NCBI RefSeq assembly: GCF_039614725.1
Contig: NZ_CP154859.1
Location: forward strand, 3,844,001 to 3,908,000
Reading direction: 5' to 3'
Length of the DNA stretch: 64,000 nt
DNA from: Thauera sp. JM12B12
Lineage (GTDB): Bacteria; Pseudomonadota; Gammaproteobacteria; Burkholderiales; Rhodocyclaceae
Made by a program: the position numbers and the translations under genes. The first letter of the stretch is position 1, and each line of letters begins with the position of its first letter. Under the pieces are notes generated by a model that worked only from the letters and a program-made list of their open reading frames with translations, searched no databases and was not told the origin of the DNA. This document shows positions 46,505-57,075 of this stretch, in pieces.

Positions 46505-47334
46505 AACCCGAAATCTCGATCGAGTTCTTCCCGCCCACCACCGCCGAGGGCGCCGACAAGCTGCGCGCCACGCGCGACCGCCTCGCCGCGCTCAAGCCGT
46601 CCTTCTTCTCGGTGACCTATGGCGCCGGCGGCTCCACCCGCGAGCGCACCTTCGCCACCGTCAAGGAGATCGCCGCCGCGGGCTTCGAGGCCGCGCCCCA
46701 CCTGTCGTGCATCGGCTCGACCCGCGACAGCATCCGCGAAATCCTGCAGGAGTACGCCGACGCCGGCATCCGTCGCATCGTCGCCCTGCGCGGCGACCTG
46801 CCCTCGGGCGCGGGCGCGGCGGGCGAGTTCCGCTACGCCAACGAGCTCGTCGAGTTCATCCGCGCCGAGACCGGCGAGCGCTTCCGCATCGAGGTCGCCG
46901 CCTACCCCGAGTGGCACCCGCAGGCGAAAAGCCCCAGAGACGACCTCGCCGCCTTCAAGCGCAAGGTCGATGCCGGGGCAAACTCGGCGATCACCCAGTA
47001 TTTCTACAACCTCGACGCCTACCTCTATTTCGTCGATGCGGTGCGCAAGATCGGCATCGACGTGCCGATCGTGCCCGGCATCATGCCGATCGGCAGCTTC
47101 AGCAAGCTGGCGCGCTTCTCGGATGCCTGCGGCGCCGAGATCCCGCGCTGGATGCGCAAGACCTTCGAGAGCTACGGTGACGACAGCGACGCGATCCGCG
47201 CCTTCGGCCTGGACGTCGTCACCCGCCTGTGCGAGAAGCTGCTCGCCGAGGGCGCACCCGGCCTGCATTTCTACAGCATGAACATGGCGGGGCCGACCAC
47301 CGAGATCTGCAGGCGGCTGGGCATTACGACCTGA
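46501..47334 (+). CDS. metF: Methylenetetrahydrofolate reductase
   Basis: A 277-residue TIM-barrel flavoprotein that reduces 5,10-methylene-THF to 5-methyl-THF for methionine synthesis: SIEFFPPTTAEGADKLRATRDRLAALKPSFFSVTYGAGGSTRERT, FRIEVAAYPEWHPQA, and C-terminal LHFYSMNMAGPTTEICRRLG. It overlaps the TlyA-type gene by 4 bp. With metK and ahcY it completes most of the SAM/homocysteine cycle in 7 kb; metE/metH is not in the window. Confidence 0.96.
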   Translation: MKPEISIEFFPPTTAEGADKLRATRDRLAALKPSFFSVTYGAGGSTRERTFATVKEIAAAGFEAAPHLSCIGSTRDSIREILQEYADAGIRRIVALRGDLPSGAGAAGEFRYANELVEFIRAETGERFRIEVAAYPEWHPQAKSPRDDLAAFKRKVDAGANSAITQYFYNLDAYLYFVDAVRKIGIDVPIVPGIMPIGSFSKLARFSDACGAEIPRWMRKTFESYGDDSDAIRAFGLDVVTRLCEKLLAEGAPGLHFYSMNMAGPTTEICRRLGITT

Positions 47335-47469
47335 CTCGGGCAGTCCGGGCGCACATTCGTGCGCGCGCTGTGACTTTTGCGTCTCAAGGCGCCGCCCGGC
47401 GGGCCGTAAAGTGAGGACGAAACGCCCCCACAGCGCTGCCGTGTGCAGCCGCAACGCCCGGATCCGCCC

Positions 47470-49512
47470 ATGATGACTGCACGCCAGCACCTCCCCCGCC
47501 CTGCGCACCGCAGCGGCTGGGGCGCTCTTCCGACGCCAGCGCTCAGGCACCTCAACCGCCTGCTCTTCCCCTGTGCCCTGGCGCTCTCCGCGCTACCCGC
47601 CGCGGGAGCGGACGACGCCCTCACCGAACTCAGCATCGAGGAGCTGATGGCGGTGCCGGTGGTCGGCGCCTCACGCTACGAGCAGAAGCAGAGCGACGTC
47701 GCGGCTGCGGCGACCGTGATCAGCCGGGACGAGATCCGCGCCTTCGGCTGGCGTACGCTCGATCAGGCGCTGGCCAGCCTTCCGGGCGTGTACACCACCT
47801 ACGATCGCCAGTACGCCTACATCGGCGTGCGCGGCTTCGGCCTGCCGGGCGATTTCATGACACGCGTGCTGGTCACCATCGACGGCGTGCGGGTCAATGA
47901 ACCCTTGTTCGACGGCGCGCCCATCGGCCGCATGCTGCCGCTCGACATGGATCTGGTCGAACGCATCGAGTTCATCCCTGGCCCCGGCGGCGCGGTGTAT
48001 GGCCAGAACGCGATGTTCGGCGTGGTGAATGTGATCACCCGCAAGGGCGCGACGCTGGACGGAGGCGAGCTCGCGCTCGGCTGGCGCGCGCCGCAGTCCG
48101 CCCGCGAGGCGCGGGTGAGCTGGGGCAAGCGCCTCGACAACGACCTCGAACTGATGCTCTCCGCGTCCGTGCTGCGCTCCGATGGCGACGATCTCTGGAT
48201 GGATTTCGGTGACGCCGGCAACGGCCATGCGCGTGGTCTGGACGGCGAGCGCGACCAGGATTTCAACCTCACCGCGAATCGCGGCGCCTGGTCCTTCGCA
48301 CTCGCCCACGGCGACCGCCGCAAGGACGACCCCACCGGCGTGTATCTCAGCGATCCACTCGCCCGTGGCAGTTACCAGAGCGACCGCTACACCGTCGCCC
48401 ACCTCGGCTGGCGCAGCGCGCTCAGCGACAGCCTGGCGCTGTCGGCACGCCTCTTCGCCGGCGATTACCGCTACGAAAGCACGCTGATCTATGACGGCCT
48501 GCCCTACGGCTATCCCGCTGCGGCCGGCTGGCATGGCGCCGAACTGCAGCTGGTGTCCACAACGTTCGCCGCGCACACCCTCATGCTGGGCGTGGAGTAC
48601 CAGCGCAACCAGCGCATTGACCAGAACGTCATCGACTACGCCGACCCGGGCTCGGACTTCAACTGGCGTGACCGCCGTGCCGGGTCTCGCGCCGGCATCT
48701 ACGTGCAGGATGAATGGCGGATCAGCGACGGCCTCGCCAGCACCCTCGGCCTGCGCATCGACGACAACGACGTCACCGGCACCAAGCTGAGCCCGCGCGC
48801 CGGTCTGATCTGGCAGGCCTCGGCGCAGACCGCATTCAAGCTGCTCTACGGTCGTGCCCATCGCGCCCCCAATGCCTACCAGTCCTTCTATGAGGAGGAG
48901 GACTTCCTGCGGCCCAACCCCGACCTGGGGGGCGAAACCGTCGATACCTTCGAGCTGGTCGCCGATCACCGCGTCTCGCCCGAGTTGCACCTGCGAGCCT
49001 CCGTCTATCAGTGGGAGATCGACGACCTGATCAGCTTCGTCAGCGACGATGCGGAGGCGGCCGCCCAGTTCAGGGCCGTCGGCACGGTGCGCAGCCGCGG
49101 TCTCGAACTCTCCGCCGACCGCAGCTGGCGCAATGGCGCCCGCCTGCGCGGCAACCTGTCCTTCCAGCACGCCACCGACGCCGCCGACCAGCGGGTCGAG
49201 AACTCTCCGCGGGTACTCGGCAGGGTCCTCTTCTCCACGCCCCTGCCCACCACTTCGCTGCGCACGGGCATCGAAGTGGCCTACGACGGAGAGCGACGCA
49301 GCGCCACGGGCAGCATGGTGGACGACCACTGGCGCGCCAACCTCCACCTGGTGGCGGAACGCTGGATCCCGGGTGCGGAGCTGTCGCTGAGCGTGCTGAA
49401 CCTCTTCGATGCCGACTACGCCCACCCGAGCGCGGGCGACTACACGCACTGGTCGGACCGCATCGCCCAGGATGGGCGCAGCGTGCGCGTGAAGTTCGAC
49501 TACCGCTTCTGA
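47470..49512 (+). CDS. TonB-dependent outer-membrane receptor
   Basis: A 680-residue receptor with a long signal region ending near PAAGADDALTELSIEELMAVPVVGAS, a plug domain (VISRDEIRAFGWRTLDQALASLPGVY, DGVRVNEPLF, PGPGGAVYGQNAMFGVVNVITRKG) and a 22-strand barrel ending in the aromatic VKFDYRF. The plug start LSIEELM is the TonB-box-like segment of the vitamin B12/catecholate receptor group. The start is the ATG at 47470 (or 47473). The ligand is unknown; no cobalamin riboswitch is visible upstream. The next gene, a YfiR protein, follows 7 bp later, implying joint function. Confidence 0.9.
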   Translation: MMTARQHLPRPAHRSGWGALPTPALRHLNRLLFPCALALSALPAAGADDALTELSIEELMAVPVVGASRYEQKQSDVAAAATVISRDEIRAFGWRTLDQALASLPGVYTTYDRQYAYIGVRGFGLPGDFMTRVLVTIDGVRVNEPLFDGAPIGRMLPLDMDLVERIEFIPGPGGAVYGQNAMFGVVNVITRKGATLDGGELALGWRAPQSAREARVSWGKRLDNDLELMLSASVLRSDGDDLWMDFGDAGNGHARGLDGERDQDFNLTANRGAWSFALAHGDRRKDDPTGVYLSDPLARGSYQSDRYTVAHLGWRSALSDSLALSARLFAGDYRYESTLIYDGLPYGYPAAAGWHGAELQLVSTTFAAHTLMLGVEYQRNQRIDQNVIDYADPGSDFNWRDRRAGSRAGIYVQDEWRISDGLASTLGLRIDDNDVTGTKLSPRAGLIWQASAQTAFKLLYGRAHRAPNAYQSFYEEEDFLRPNPDLGGETVDTFELVADHRVSPELHLRASVYQWEIDDLISFVSDDAEAAAQFRAVGTVRSRGLELSADRSWRNGARLRGNLSFQHATDAADQRVENSPRVLGRVLFSTPLPTTSLRTGIEVAYDGERRSATGSMVDDHWRANLHLVAERWIPGAELSLSVLNLFDADYAHPSAGDYTHWSDRIAQDGRSVRVKFDYRF

Positions 49513-49519
49513 GCTGGCC

Positions 49520-50116
49520 ATGACCTTGGCTCGATCGCTCACGCACCCGAGGCATCCGGTCCCGCGCCGGCTGCGCGCCGCCGCCGGGCTGCGGCGGCTG
49601 TGCGCGGCGCTCGCCCTGGCGATGCTGGCGATCCCGACGGTGTTCGGTCAGGAGCTGCTCGATCCCGCCGAGGAGTACCGCCTCAAGGCCGCATTCCTGT
49701 TCAACTTCGCCAACTTCGCCACCTGGCCGGACGAGGGCACGACCGACGCGCTGACGGTCTGCGTGTACGGCGACGACCCCTTCGGCGCACATCTCGACGC
49801 GCTGGTCGGGCGCAAGGCGGGCAAGCACAGCCTGCGCGTCGAGCGCATGCACAGCGTGGACGCGCTCGACAGCTGCCAGGTGGTCTTCGTCACCCGCCCG
49901 ATGATCGGCAACCTCGCCCGTGTGCTCGACCGCATCCAAGGCCGCGCCGTCCTGACCGTGGCCGACAGCCCGGGCGCCCTCGACACCGGCGTCATGCTCA
50001 ACATGGACAGCGCCAGCGGCCGCATCAGCTTCGCTGCCAACCTTGCCGCTGCACGCCGCCAGGGGCTGGGGCTCAGCTCACGGCTACTCAAGCTCGCCAC
50101 CGAGGTCAGGCAATGA
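49520..50116 (+). CDS. YfiR-family periplasmic protein
   Basis: A 198-residue exported protein: basic N-terminus with an Ala/Leu-rich signal ([21 protein letters not shown]), then the YfiR domain ([78 protein letters not shown]). YfiR represses the membrane diguanylate cyclase YfiN from the periplasm in Pseudomonas. Here its probable partner is the CHASE8-like kinase whose ATG overlaps its stop by 4 bp. Confidence 0.92.
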   Translation: MTLARSLTHPRHPVPRRLRAAAGLRRLCAALALAMLAIPTVFGQELLDPAEEYRLKAAFLFNFANFATWPDEGTTDALTVCVYGDDPFGAHLDALVGRKAGKHSLRVERMHSVDALDSCQVVFVTRPMIGNLARVLDRIQGRAVLTVADSPGALDTGVMLNMDSASGRISFAANLAAARRQGLGLSSRLLKLATEVRQ

Positions 50117-52872
50117 ATCTGCATCCCCCCTCCCCCGACCTCCGCGTGCCGCTCGGCGAGAAGCTGCGCCGGGTCAATCAGCGTGCCCTCGGCCTTGCGG
50201 TGGGCCTGCTCGCACTGGTGATCACCCTCGGCAGCCTGGTGATCAGCGCGCTCGCCCTCGAGAGCAACACCCGCGTGATGGCACGGGTGCTCGCCGACAA
50301 CGCCGCTGCCAGCCTGATGTTCCTTGACAGGGAGGCGGCGGCACGCGTGCTCGCCCCCCTCGAGCGCCTGCCGGACGTGCGCGGAGCGGCAATCCTCGAT
50401 ACCGAGCAGACCGAGTTCGCACGCTACGGGCAGTTCCGTGCCGCGGGGCGCGAACTCCCACGCCCGGCCGCCGAGCGCGCGCACTTCAGCCTGGACACGC
50501 TGCACCTGACGCAACCGATCATCGAGAACGAGAACGTGGTCGGAGTGCTCGATCTCGACCTCGACTTGAAGCCGCTCTACATCCAGGTCTTCGCCCACAC
50601 CTCGATCATCGTCGTCGCCGCGCTGCTCGCGGTCTGGCTCGCATCCCGGACGCTCAGACGGCTCAACGGCGTGGTGCTGCGCCCGCTGACTTCGCTGTCG
50701 GCGCTGATGGCGCGCGTCGCCCACACCGAGGACTACGCTGCACGTGCAGAACCGAGCAGCATCACCGAACTCGACTCGCTGGCGAGCGGCTTCAACCGCA
50801 TGCTTGGGCAGATCGCCGAGCGCGACGCACGCCTGGCCGCCCACCGCGAGCACCTCGAGGACGAGGTTGCCGCACGCACCCAGGAGCTGCTGCGCGCCAA
50901 GGAGGCGGCAGAAGCCGCCAGCCAGGCCAAGAGTGACTTCCTCGCCACCATGAGCCACGAGATCCGCACGCCAATGAATGGCGTGCTCGGCATGACCGAA
51001 CTGCTGCTCGACAGCCAGCTCGACACCGAGCAGCGCCACTTCGCCGAGGCGGTACAGAACTCGGGCCGCCACCTGCTCGGCATCATCAACGACATCCTCG
51101 ACTTCTCGAAGATCGAATCCGGCCACCTCGAGCTCGAGCGGGTCGAGTTCGAGCCCGGCGAACTGCTCGAGGGTGCGCTGGCGATGTTCGCCCAACCCGC
51201 CGAGCGCAAGGGCGTGGAGTTGGTCGCCGACATCGCGGGGGACGCCCGCCTGAGCCTGCGCGGCGACCCCTTCCGCATCCGCCAGGTGGTCACCAACCTG
51301 ATCAGCAACGCGGTCAAGTTCACTCCGCACGGCGAGATCGTGGTGCGCTTGCGCACGCTCGAGCAGAATGCCAACACCTGCCGGCTGCGCATCGAGGTCG
51401 AGGACACCGGGATCGGCATCCCGCTCGAGGCGCAGGAAAAGATCTTCGAACAGTTCGCCCAGCTCGACGGCTCGACCACGCGCCAGTACGGCGGCACCGG
51501 CCTCGGCCTGGCGATCTGTCGCCGGCTGGTGGAGCTGATGGGCGGCCGGGTGGGCGTGATCAGCCAGCCCGGAGAAGGCGCACGCTTCTGGATCGAGCTC
51601 GCGCTGCCCCGTGGCAGCAGCTCGCCGGCCCTGCTCACCGGCGACATCGCGCTCGCCGGCGTGAAGGTGATCGTGGTCGATGACAACCCCACCAACTGCG
51701 AGATCCTGCAGCGCCAGCTCGAAGCCTGGCAGATGCAGGTGACCACCGCCGCCAACGGCATGGAGGGACTCGCGCGCATGCGCCAGGCCAGCCTCGCCGG
51801 CGAGCCCTTCGCGCTCGCGGTGCTCGACATGCACATGCCGCAGATGGACGGCGTGCAGGTCGCCAATGCGATCACGCAGGCCCCCATCCTGGCCGCCACG
51901 CGCATCGTCGTGCTCACTTCGAGCTACTCCAGCGCCAGCGCCCACGAGCGCGAGCGCGCCGGCATCCTGCGCTGCGTCCACAAGCCGATCCGCCGTGCCG
52001 AGCTGCACGAGGTCGTGTGCAGCGCCCTGCGCGGCACACCGGTGGCCGCCACGCGGGATGTGGCGCGCAGCACGGGGCCGGCCTTCGGCGCCGGGCGGCA
52101 GGTGCTGCTCGCCGAGGACAATCCGGTGAACCAGCAGATGGCCCAGGCCATGCTCGCCAAGCTCGGCATCGGCGTGAGCATCGCCGACAACGGCGAGCAA
52201 GCCGTACGCATGGCTGCGACATCGCACTTCGACCTCGTGCTGATGGACTGCCACATGCCGATCATGGACGGTTACGAGGCGAGCGCGGCGATCCGCAGCA
52301 GCGAGCGCGAGGGGCAGCGCATCCCGATCGTGGCGCTCACCGCCAATGTCATGGAGGGCAACCACCACCTCTGCCTCGCCGCCGGCATGGACGACTTCCT
52401 GGCCAAGCCCTACAGCCTCGCGCAGTTGCGCGCCACGCTCGAGCGCTGGCTCACCCTGCCGCAGCCAGCAGAGCGTGCGGCTGTCGCTGCATCCGCCCCG
52501 GCGGCGCCCGCCCAGACGACGGCCATCGACCTCAGGTTCCTCGATCAATTCCGCGAGCTCGACCCGGACGGCGGCCTCGCGCTCGCGTCGCGCGTGATGA
52601 AGGTGTATCTGGAAAGCAGCAACGAAGTCGCCCGCCAGATCGAGGCCGCGCTGGACAGCGGCGATGCCGAGGGGCTGCGCCGCGCCGCGCACAGCCTGAA
52701 GTCGAGTTCGGCCAACGTCGGCGCCATGTCGCTCGCCGGCCTGCTCAAGGAGCTGGAAGGGCTCGGCAAGGACGGCCGGCTGGCAGACGCGGTTGCGCTG
52801 CGCGAGCGCTTTCGCAGGGGCTACGGCGACGCCGTGGCGGGCCTGCAGGCCTTGCTGGGGGAGATGGCGTGA
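50113..52872 (+). CDS. Membrane hybrid histidine kinase (HAMP-HisKA-HATPase-REC-REC-Hpt)
   Basis: A 919-residue multi-domain kinase: TM1 about residues 26-49, a periplasmic CHASE8-like sensor about 50-160, TM2 about 161-178, and HAMP. The phosphorylated His is 282 ([11 protein letters not shown]); ATP-binding N, G1 and G2 boxes are between residues 399 and 465. Two receiver domains have Asp572 and Asp712, and a C-terminal Hpt has His860 ([15 protein letters not shown]). Phosphate would run from His282 to a REC to His860 and out to another receiver, plausibly the REC of the next gene, which starts in a GTGA overlap. Confidence 0.93.
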   Translation: MNLHPPSPDLRVPLGEKLRRVNQRALGLAVGLLALVITLGSLVISALALESNTRVMARVLADNAAASLMFLDREAAARVLAPLERLPDVRGAAILDTEQTEFARYGQFRAAGRELPRPAAERAHFSLDTLHLTQPIIENENVVGVLDLDLDLKPLYIQVFAHTSIIVVAALLAVWLASRTLRRLNGVVLRPLTSLSALMARVAHTEDYAARAEPSSITELDSLASGFNRMLGQIAERDARLAAHREHLEDEVAARTQELLRAKEAAEAASQAKSDFLATMSHEIRTPMNGVLGMTELLLDSQLDTEQRHFAEAVQNSGRHLLGIINDILDFSKIESGHLELERVEFEPGELLEGALAMFAQPAERKGVELVADIAGDARLSLRGDPFRIRQVVTNLISNAVKFTPHGEIVVRLRTLEQNANTCRLRIEVEDTGIGIPLEAQEKIFEQFAQLDGSTTRQYGGTGLGLAICRRLVELMGGRVGVISQPGEGARFWIELALPRGSSSPALLTGDIALAGVKVIVVDDNPTNCEILQRQLEAWQMQVTTAANGMEGLARMRQASLAGEPFALAVLDMHMPQMDGVQVANAITQAPILAATRIVVLTSSYSSASAHERERAGILRCVHKPIRRAELHEVVCSALRGTPVAATRDVARSTGPAFGAGRQVLLAEDNPVNQQMAQAMLAKLGIGVSIADNGEQAVRMAATSHFDLVLMDCHMPIMDGYEASAAIRSSEREGQRIPIVALTANVMEGNHHLCLAAGMDDFLAKPYSLAQLRATLERWLTLPQPAERAAVAASAPAAPAQTTAIDLRFLDQFRELDPDGGLALASRVMKVYLESSNEVARQIEAALDSGDAEGLRRAAHSLKSSSANVGAMSLAGLLKELEGLGKDGRLADAVALRERFRRGYGDAVAGLQALLGEMA

Positions 52873-54980
52873 CTACGCAGGGGAGCCGGATCCTCGTCGC
52901 CGACGACGACCTGACCGCCTGCCTGCTGCTGCGCGCTGCGCTCGAGAAGGCGGGCTTCGAGGTATGCACCGCGAGCGACGGTGCGCAGGCCCTGCGCGAA
53001 TTCGCGCGCAGCGCATTCGACATGGCGATGCTCGACGTCGACATGCCGGGCCTCAACGGCTTCGAGGTCTGCGCCGTGCTGCGTCGCGAGGCCGGCGACG
53101 CCTTCCCGATCGTGATGGTCACCGGCATGGACGACACCGGCTCGATCGAGACCGCCTACCAGTCCGGCGCCACCGACTTCATGTCCAAGCCGCTCAACTG
53201 GGCGCTGATCGGCCACCGCGTGCGCTACCTGCTGCGCGCTGCGCGCGCGGCCCATGCCCTGCGCACCGCCAACGCGCGCAACGCGGCGATGCTCGGCGCA
53301 ATCCCCGACACCTTGCTGCGCCTCGACCGCAAGGCGCGCATCGTCGAGGTCCGCAGCGGCGCGGCACCCGGCACGGCGGAGCGGCTACCGCGCAGCGGCC
53401 TCGGCCTGACCGACGCCTACCCGCCGGCCGCCGCGCAGCAGCTCGCGAAGGCGCTGGACGCCGCACACGCGACCGGGACGCCCCAGAGCGCCGATTTCAG
53501 CCTGGTCGACACCGATGAGCGCCAGCGCCACTTCGAGGCCCGGCTGGTCCCAATCGACGGCGACGAGGCGCTGTGCCTGGTGCGCGACATCACCGACCGC
53601 AAGGACAACGAGAACCGCATCTTCCGCCTCGCCTATTTCGACACGCTGACCGGGCTGGCCAACCGCCAGGCCTTCCATGAGCGACTCGAGCGCGAGATCC
53701 AGCGCGCGCAGCGGGACGAGCGCAGGCTGGCGGTGCTGTTCATGGATCTGGACCACTTCAAGAGCGTCAATGACACCCTGGGCCACGGCGCCGGCGACGC
53801 CCTGCTCCAGGAGGCCGCGCGGCGCCTGCGCAACACGCTGCGGCCTTCGGACCTCGTCGCGCGCGCCACGGTCGAGCTGGCGCGCCTCGGCGGCGACGAG
53901 TTCACCGTGCTGCTGCCCGACATCGCGCACCCCGACGACGCCCTCCACATTGCCGAACGCATCCGTGATGCCATGCAGCAGCCGTTCGCGCTCGAAGGCG
54001 GCAGTCCTCGCCTGAGCACGAGCATCGGCATCGCGCTGTTCCCCGAGGACGGGCACGACTCCGCCAGCCTGCTCAAGCATGCCGACACCGCGATGTACCA
54101 CGCCAAGGACTGCGGCCGGAACGGCGCGCGCTTCTACAACACCGAGCTCACCCAGGCAGCGGTGGAACGCATGCGCCTCGAGATCAGCCTGCGCCAGGCC
54201 CTCGAGCGCGACGAGTTCTTCCTCATGTACCAGCCGCAACTCGACGCACACAGTGGCCGGGTGACGAGCGTCGAGGCGCTGGTGCGTTGGCGCCATCCGG
54301 AGCGTGGGCTCGTGCCGCCGCTCGATTTCATCCCTTTCGCGGAGCAGAACGGCATGATCGTGGCGATCGGCCGCTGGGTGCTGCACCAGGCCTGTCGCGA
54401 TGCCGCCGCCTGGCTGCACGCCGGACAGCCGATGCAGGTCGCGGTTAACCTGTCGCCCCTGCAGTTTCGCGAGCCGCAGCTCCTCGAGATCATCCGCGGC
54501 GTGCTCGCGGACACCGGCCTGCCGCCGCGCTGGCTCGAACTGGAGGTGACCGAGAGCGCGCTGATGGACGACAACGAGACCACGCTGAACACCCTGCTGG
54601 CCTTGCGCGCCGAGGGCATCCACATCGCGCTCGACGACTTCGGCACCGGCTACTCCTCGCTCAGCTACCTCAAGCGTCTGCCGCTGAGCCGGATAAAGGT
54701 GGATAAGAGCTTCGTGATCGGCCTGCCTGACGACCGCGACAATCTCGCCATCGTGCAGGCCATCGTCTCGCTTGCCCGGCACCTCGGCTTCAGCATCACC
54801 GCAGAAGGGGTCGAGACCATGGAACAGGCGCGCCTGCTGACCGAACTCGGCAGCGACAGCCTGCAGGGCTACTGCTTCAGCACCCCGGTCGAGGTTGCCG
54901 CGCTCGCCGAGCTCGCGCAGCGCAGCTGGGAAATCCGCACGGCTTCGCCAGATTCGGCACGCTGCGGAGTCACGCTCTAG
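52869..54980 (+). CDS. REC-PAS-GGDEF-EAL cyclic di-GMP signalling protein
   Basis: A 703-residue protein: a receiver with Asp56 ([14 protein letters not shown]), a short PAS-like segment (about 140-245), GGDEF at 341-345 and EAL at 469-471 ([11 protein letters not shown]), with downstream [13 protein letters not shown] and [17 protein letters not shown]. Both motifs look intact, so it could make and/or degrade c-di-GMP. The GGDEF is preceded by an extra ARATVEL stretch compared with the usual VARLGGDEF. The GTG start at 52869 overlaps the kinase stop; it is the likely acceptor of the kinase's Hpt phosphate (inference). Confidence 0.93.
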   Translation: MTTQGSRILVADDDLTACLLLRAALEKAGFEVCTASDGAQALREFARSAFDMAMLDVDMPGLNGFEVCAVLRREAGDAFPIVMVTGMDDTGSIETAYQSGATDFMSKPLNWALIGHRVRYLLRAARAAHALRTANARNAAMLGAIPDTLLRLDRKARIVEVRSGAAPGTAERLPRSGLGLTDAYPPAAAQQLAKALDAAHATGTPQSADFSLVDTDERQRHFEARLVPIDGDEALCLVRDITDRKDNENRIFRLAYFDTLTGLANRQAFHERLEREIQRAQRDERRLAVLFMDLDHFKSVNDTLGHGAGDALLQEAARRLRNTLRPSDLVARATVELARLGGDEFTVLLPDIAHPDDALHIAERIRDAMQQPFALEGGSPRLSTSIGIALFPEDGHDSASLLKHADTAMYHAKDCGRNGARFYNTELTQAAVERMRLEISLRQALERDEFFLMYQPQLDAHSGRVTSVEALVRWRHPERGLVPPLDFIPFAEQNGMIVAIGRWVLHQACRDAAAWLHAGQPMQVAVNLSPLQFREPQLLEIIRGVLADTGLPPRWLELEVTESALMDDNETTLNTLLALRAEGIHIALDDFGTGYSSLSYLKRLPLSRIKVDKSFVIGLPDDRDNLAIVQAIVSLARHLGFSITAEGVETMEQARLLTELGSDSLQGYCFSTPVEVAALAELAQRSWEIRTASPDSARCGVTL

Positions 54981-55059
54981 TTTAAGCTTCGGACGACTGC
55001 CATCTGGAGACGTCCCCAACCGGACCGCACACCCCGCCCAGCTCCCGCCGACTACCCGC

Positions 55060-56961
55060 ATGAAGAAGCTCGAACACATCCCGCTCACCGGCGAACTGCC
55101 GAGCCCGAAGGGCGTTGCCCTGGCCATCCTTGAGATGTGCCGGCGCGACGACACGACGGCTGCGGACATCGCGCGCATCGCGCAGACCGACCCCGCGCTC
55201 GCCGGCCGCCTGATCCGCCAGGCCAACTCGGCCGCGATCGCAGGCTCGCGGCCGGTGGCCTCGGTCACCGAGGCCATCCTGCGCCTGGGCATGGGCACGG
55301 TGCGCAACCTGGCGATGGGCTTCTCGCTGGTGGACCAGTACCAGAACGGCCCGTGCGAGGGGTTCGACTACCAGCGCTTCTGGTCGCAATCGCTGCTGAT
55401 GGCGCTGGCGATGCAGCAGTTCTGCACCATGACCGGAGCGGGGTCGGCCGAGGAACTGTTCGCCTGCGGCCTGCTCGCGCGCATCGGCTGCCTCGCGCTC
55501 GCCACCGTCTATCCGACCGAGTACGCGCGACTGCTGCAGAACCCGGATCGGGAGCGCACGCTGGCCGAGCGCGAGCAGGAACACCTGGAGACCGACCACA
55601 ACGAACTCACCGCTGCCCTGCTCGCCGAGTGGGGCATCCCGAGCGCGCTGATCGAGCCGATCTACCACCACGAAGCCCCGGACAAGTCCGCCTTCTCGCC
55701 GGGTTCGCGGCCCTACCAGCTCGTGCACCTGTTCTACCTCGCCAAATGCGTGGCCGACCTCGGCATCGCCCCCGATGGCGAGCGCAATGGCCGAACCGCC
55801 GAGCTGCTGCTGCTCGGCGGCAAGATCGGCCTCAATGCCGACGAGCTCGGCGCCGCCATCGACAGCCTCGTGATGCGCTGGCGGGAATGGGGCGAGCTGC
55901 TGCGCGTTCCAGCCTCGGCGCTGCCCTCCTTCGCGCAGATGTCCAGCCCGCACGCCCCCCGCCCGGACGACAGCACGAGCCCGGCGGCGCTGCGCGTACT
56001 GCTGGTGGATGACGACGCCACCACGCGCTGCATGATGGAGGGCGTGCTCGGCGGCACGCTCGGACATTCGGTGATGTGCGCCAGCAATGGCCGCGAGGCG
56101 ATGGCGCTGGCACTGGAGGCGATGCCGCAGATCGTCATCACCGACTGGATGATGCCGGGCATGGACGGCCTCGAGCTCTGCCGCGCGCTGCGCGCCACCG
56201 AATGGGGGCAGACCATCTACCTGATCATGCTCACCAGCGTCGAGGACGAGGACGAGGTCATCGAGGCCTTCGAGGCCGGGGTGGATGACTTCCTGACCAA
56301 ACCGGTGAACATCCGCACGCTGCGCGCCCGCCTGCGCGCGGCCTGGCATTACGTGCAGCTGCTCGAGGCCTGGGAGCGCGATCGCGCCCAGCTCAAGCAG
56401 TTCGCCGCCGAGTTGGCGATCAGTAACCGCAGGCTCGAGCACGCGGCCATGACCGACCTGCTCACCGGGCTGCCAAACCGCCGAGCGGGGATGAGCGCGC
56501 TGACCAAGGCCTGGGCCGCCGCCGACCGCTTCCAGCAGCAGCTGTCGGTGCTGGTGCTCGACATCGACCACTTCAAGCACGTCAATGACACCCACGGCCA
56601 TGCGGTCGGCGACAAGGTGCTGATCGAAGTCGCCCACCAGATACAGCGCGCAGCGCGCCGCGACGACAGCGTGTGCCGGCTGGGTGGCGAGGAATTCCTG
56701 ATGATCTGCCAGAACGCCGACCTCAAGTCGGCGCTGCTGGCGGCCGATCGCCTGCGGCGCACGATCGAGGCGATGACGATCGAGGCGGAGGGCGCGACGA
56801 TCCGCACCACCGTGAGCATCGGCGTCGCCAGCCGCGAGCCGCGCATGGGCGAGACCGACGCCCTCGTCAATGCGGCCGACCGGGCCCTTTACCGCGCCAA
56901 GCAGTCCGGCCGCAACCGCAGCTGCATCATCGTCCAGGACAAGCTGCGCTGCCTGCCCTGA
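55060..56961 (+). CDS. HDOD-REC-GGDEF regulator
   Basis: A 633-residue cytoplasmic protein. The N-terminal HDOD domain (about 11-260) includes TDPALAGRLIRQANSAAIAG and ETDHNELTAALLAEWGIP. The receiver has Asp362 (IVITDWMMPGMDGLELC), a coiled coil spans about 430-462, and the diguanylate cyclase has GGEEF at 542-546 and DIDHFKHVNDTHGHAVGD. Active-site GGEEF cyclases are usually functional. It lies 79 bp after the EAL gene and is probably part of the same regulon; an in-frame ATG at 54895 overlaps that gene and was rejected. Confidence 0.9.
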   Translation: MKKLEHIPLTGELPSPKGVALAILEMCRRDDTTAADIARIAQTDPALAGRLIRQANSAAIAGSRPVASVTEAILRLGMGTVRNLAMGFSLVDQYQNGPCEGFDYQRFWSQSLLMALAMQQFCTMTGAGSAEELFACGLLARIGCLALATVYPTEYARLLQNPDRERTLAEREQEHLETDHNELTAALLAEWGIPSALIEPIYHHEAPDKSAFSPGSRPYQLVHLFYLAKCVADLGIAPDGERNGRTAELLLLGGKIGLNADELGAAIDSLVMRWREWGELLRVPASALPSFAQMSSPHAPRPDDSTSPAALRVLLVDDDATTRCMMEGVLGGTLGHSVMCASNGREAMALALEAMPQIVITDWMMPGMDGLELCRALRATEWGQTIYLIMLTSVEDEDEVIEAFEAGVDDFLTKPVNIRTLRARLRAAWHYVQLLEAWERDRAQLKQFAAELAISNRRLEHAAMTDLLTGLPNRRAGMSALTKAWAAADRFQQQLSVLVLDIDHFKHVNDTHGHAVGDKVLIEVAHQIQRAARRDDSVCRLGGEEFLMICQNADLKSALLAADRLRRTIEAMTIEAEGATIRTTVSIGVASREPRMGETDALVNAADRALYRAKQSGRNRSCIIVQDKLRCLP

Positions 56962-57000
56962 ACCACCTGCCGCGGCGATCCCGCGCGTGAAGGACTTTCC

Positions 57001-57060
57001 GTGGGAGCGGGCTTGCCCGCGAATGAAGACCATGCCATTCGCGGACAAGCCCGCTCCCAC
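57001..57060. repeat. REP-family palindromic pair
   Basis: GTGGGAGCGGGCTTGCCCGC left and GCGGACAAGCCCGCTCCCAC right, in the convergent gap between the HDOD gene and the HerA-like gene, where it can end both transcripts. Copy 8 of nine. Confidence 0.85.
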
Positions 57061-57075
57061 AACGCCTTGCCAGGT

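Noticed and set aside
47335..47469. Cobalamin riboswitch before the TonB receptor
   Set aside because: No B12-box (GCCACTG-like) or long conserved aptamer pattern is visible in this 135-bp gap.
44698..47550. 950-codon minus-strand frame
   Set aside because: Antisense to GNAT end, nitrilase, TlyA-type and metF genes, all with clear motifs.
49648..52692. 1014-codon minus-strand frame over the kinase
   Set aside because: Antisense to YfiR and hybrid kinase; composition is not protein-like.
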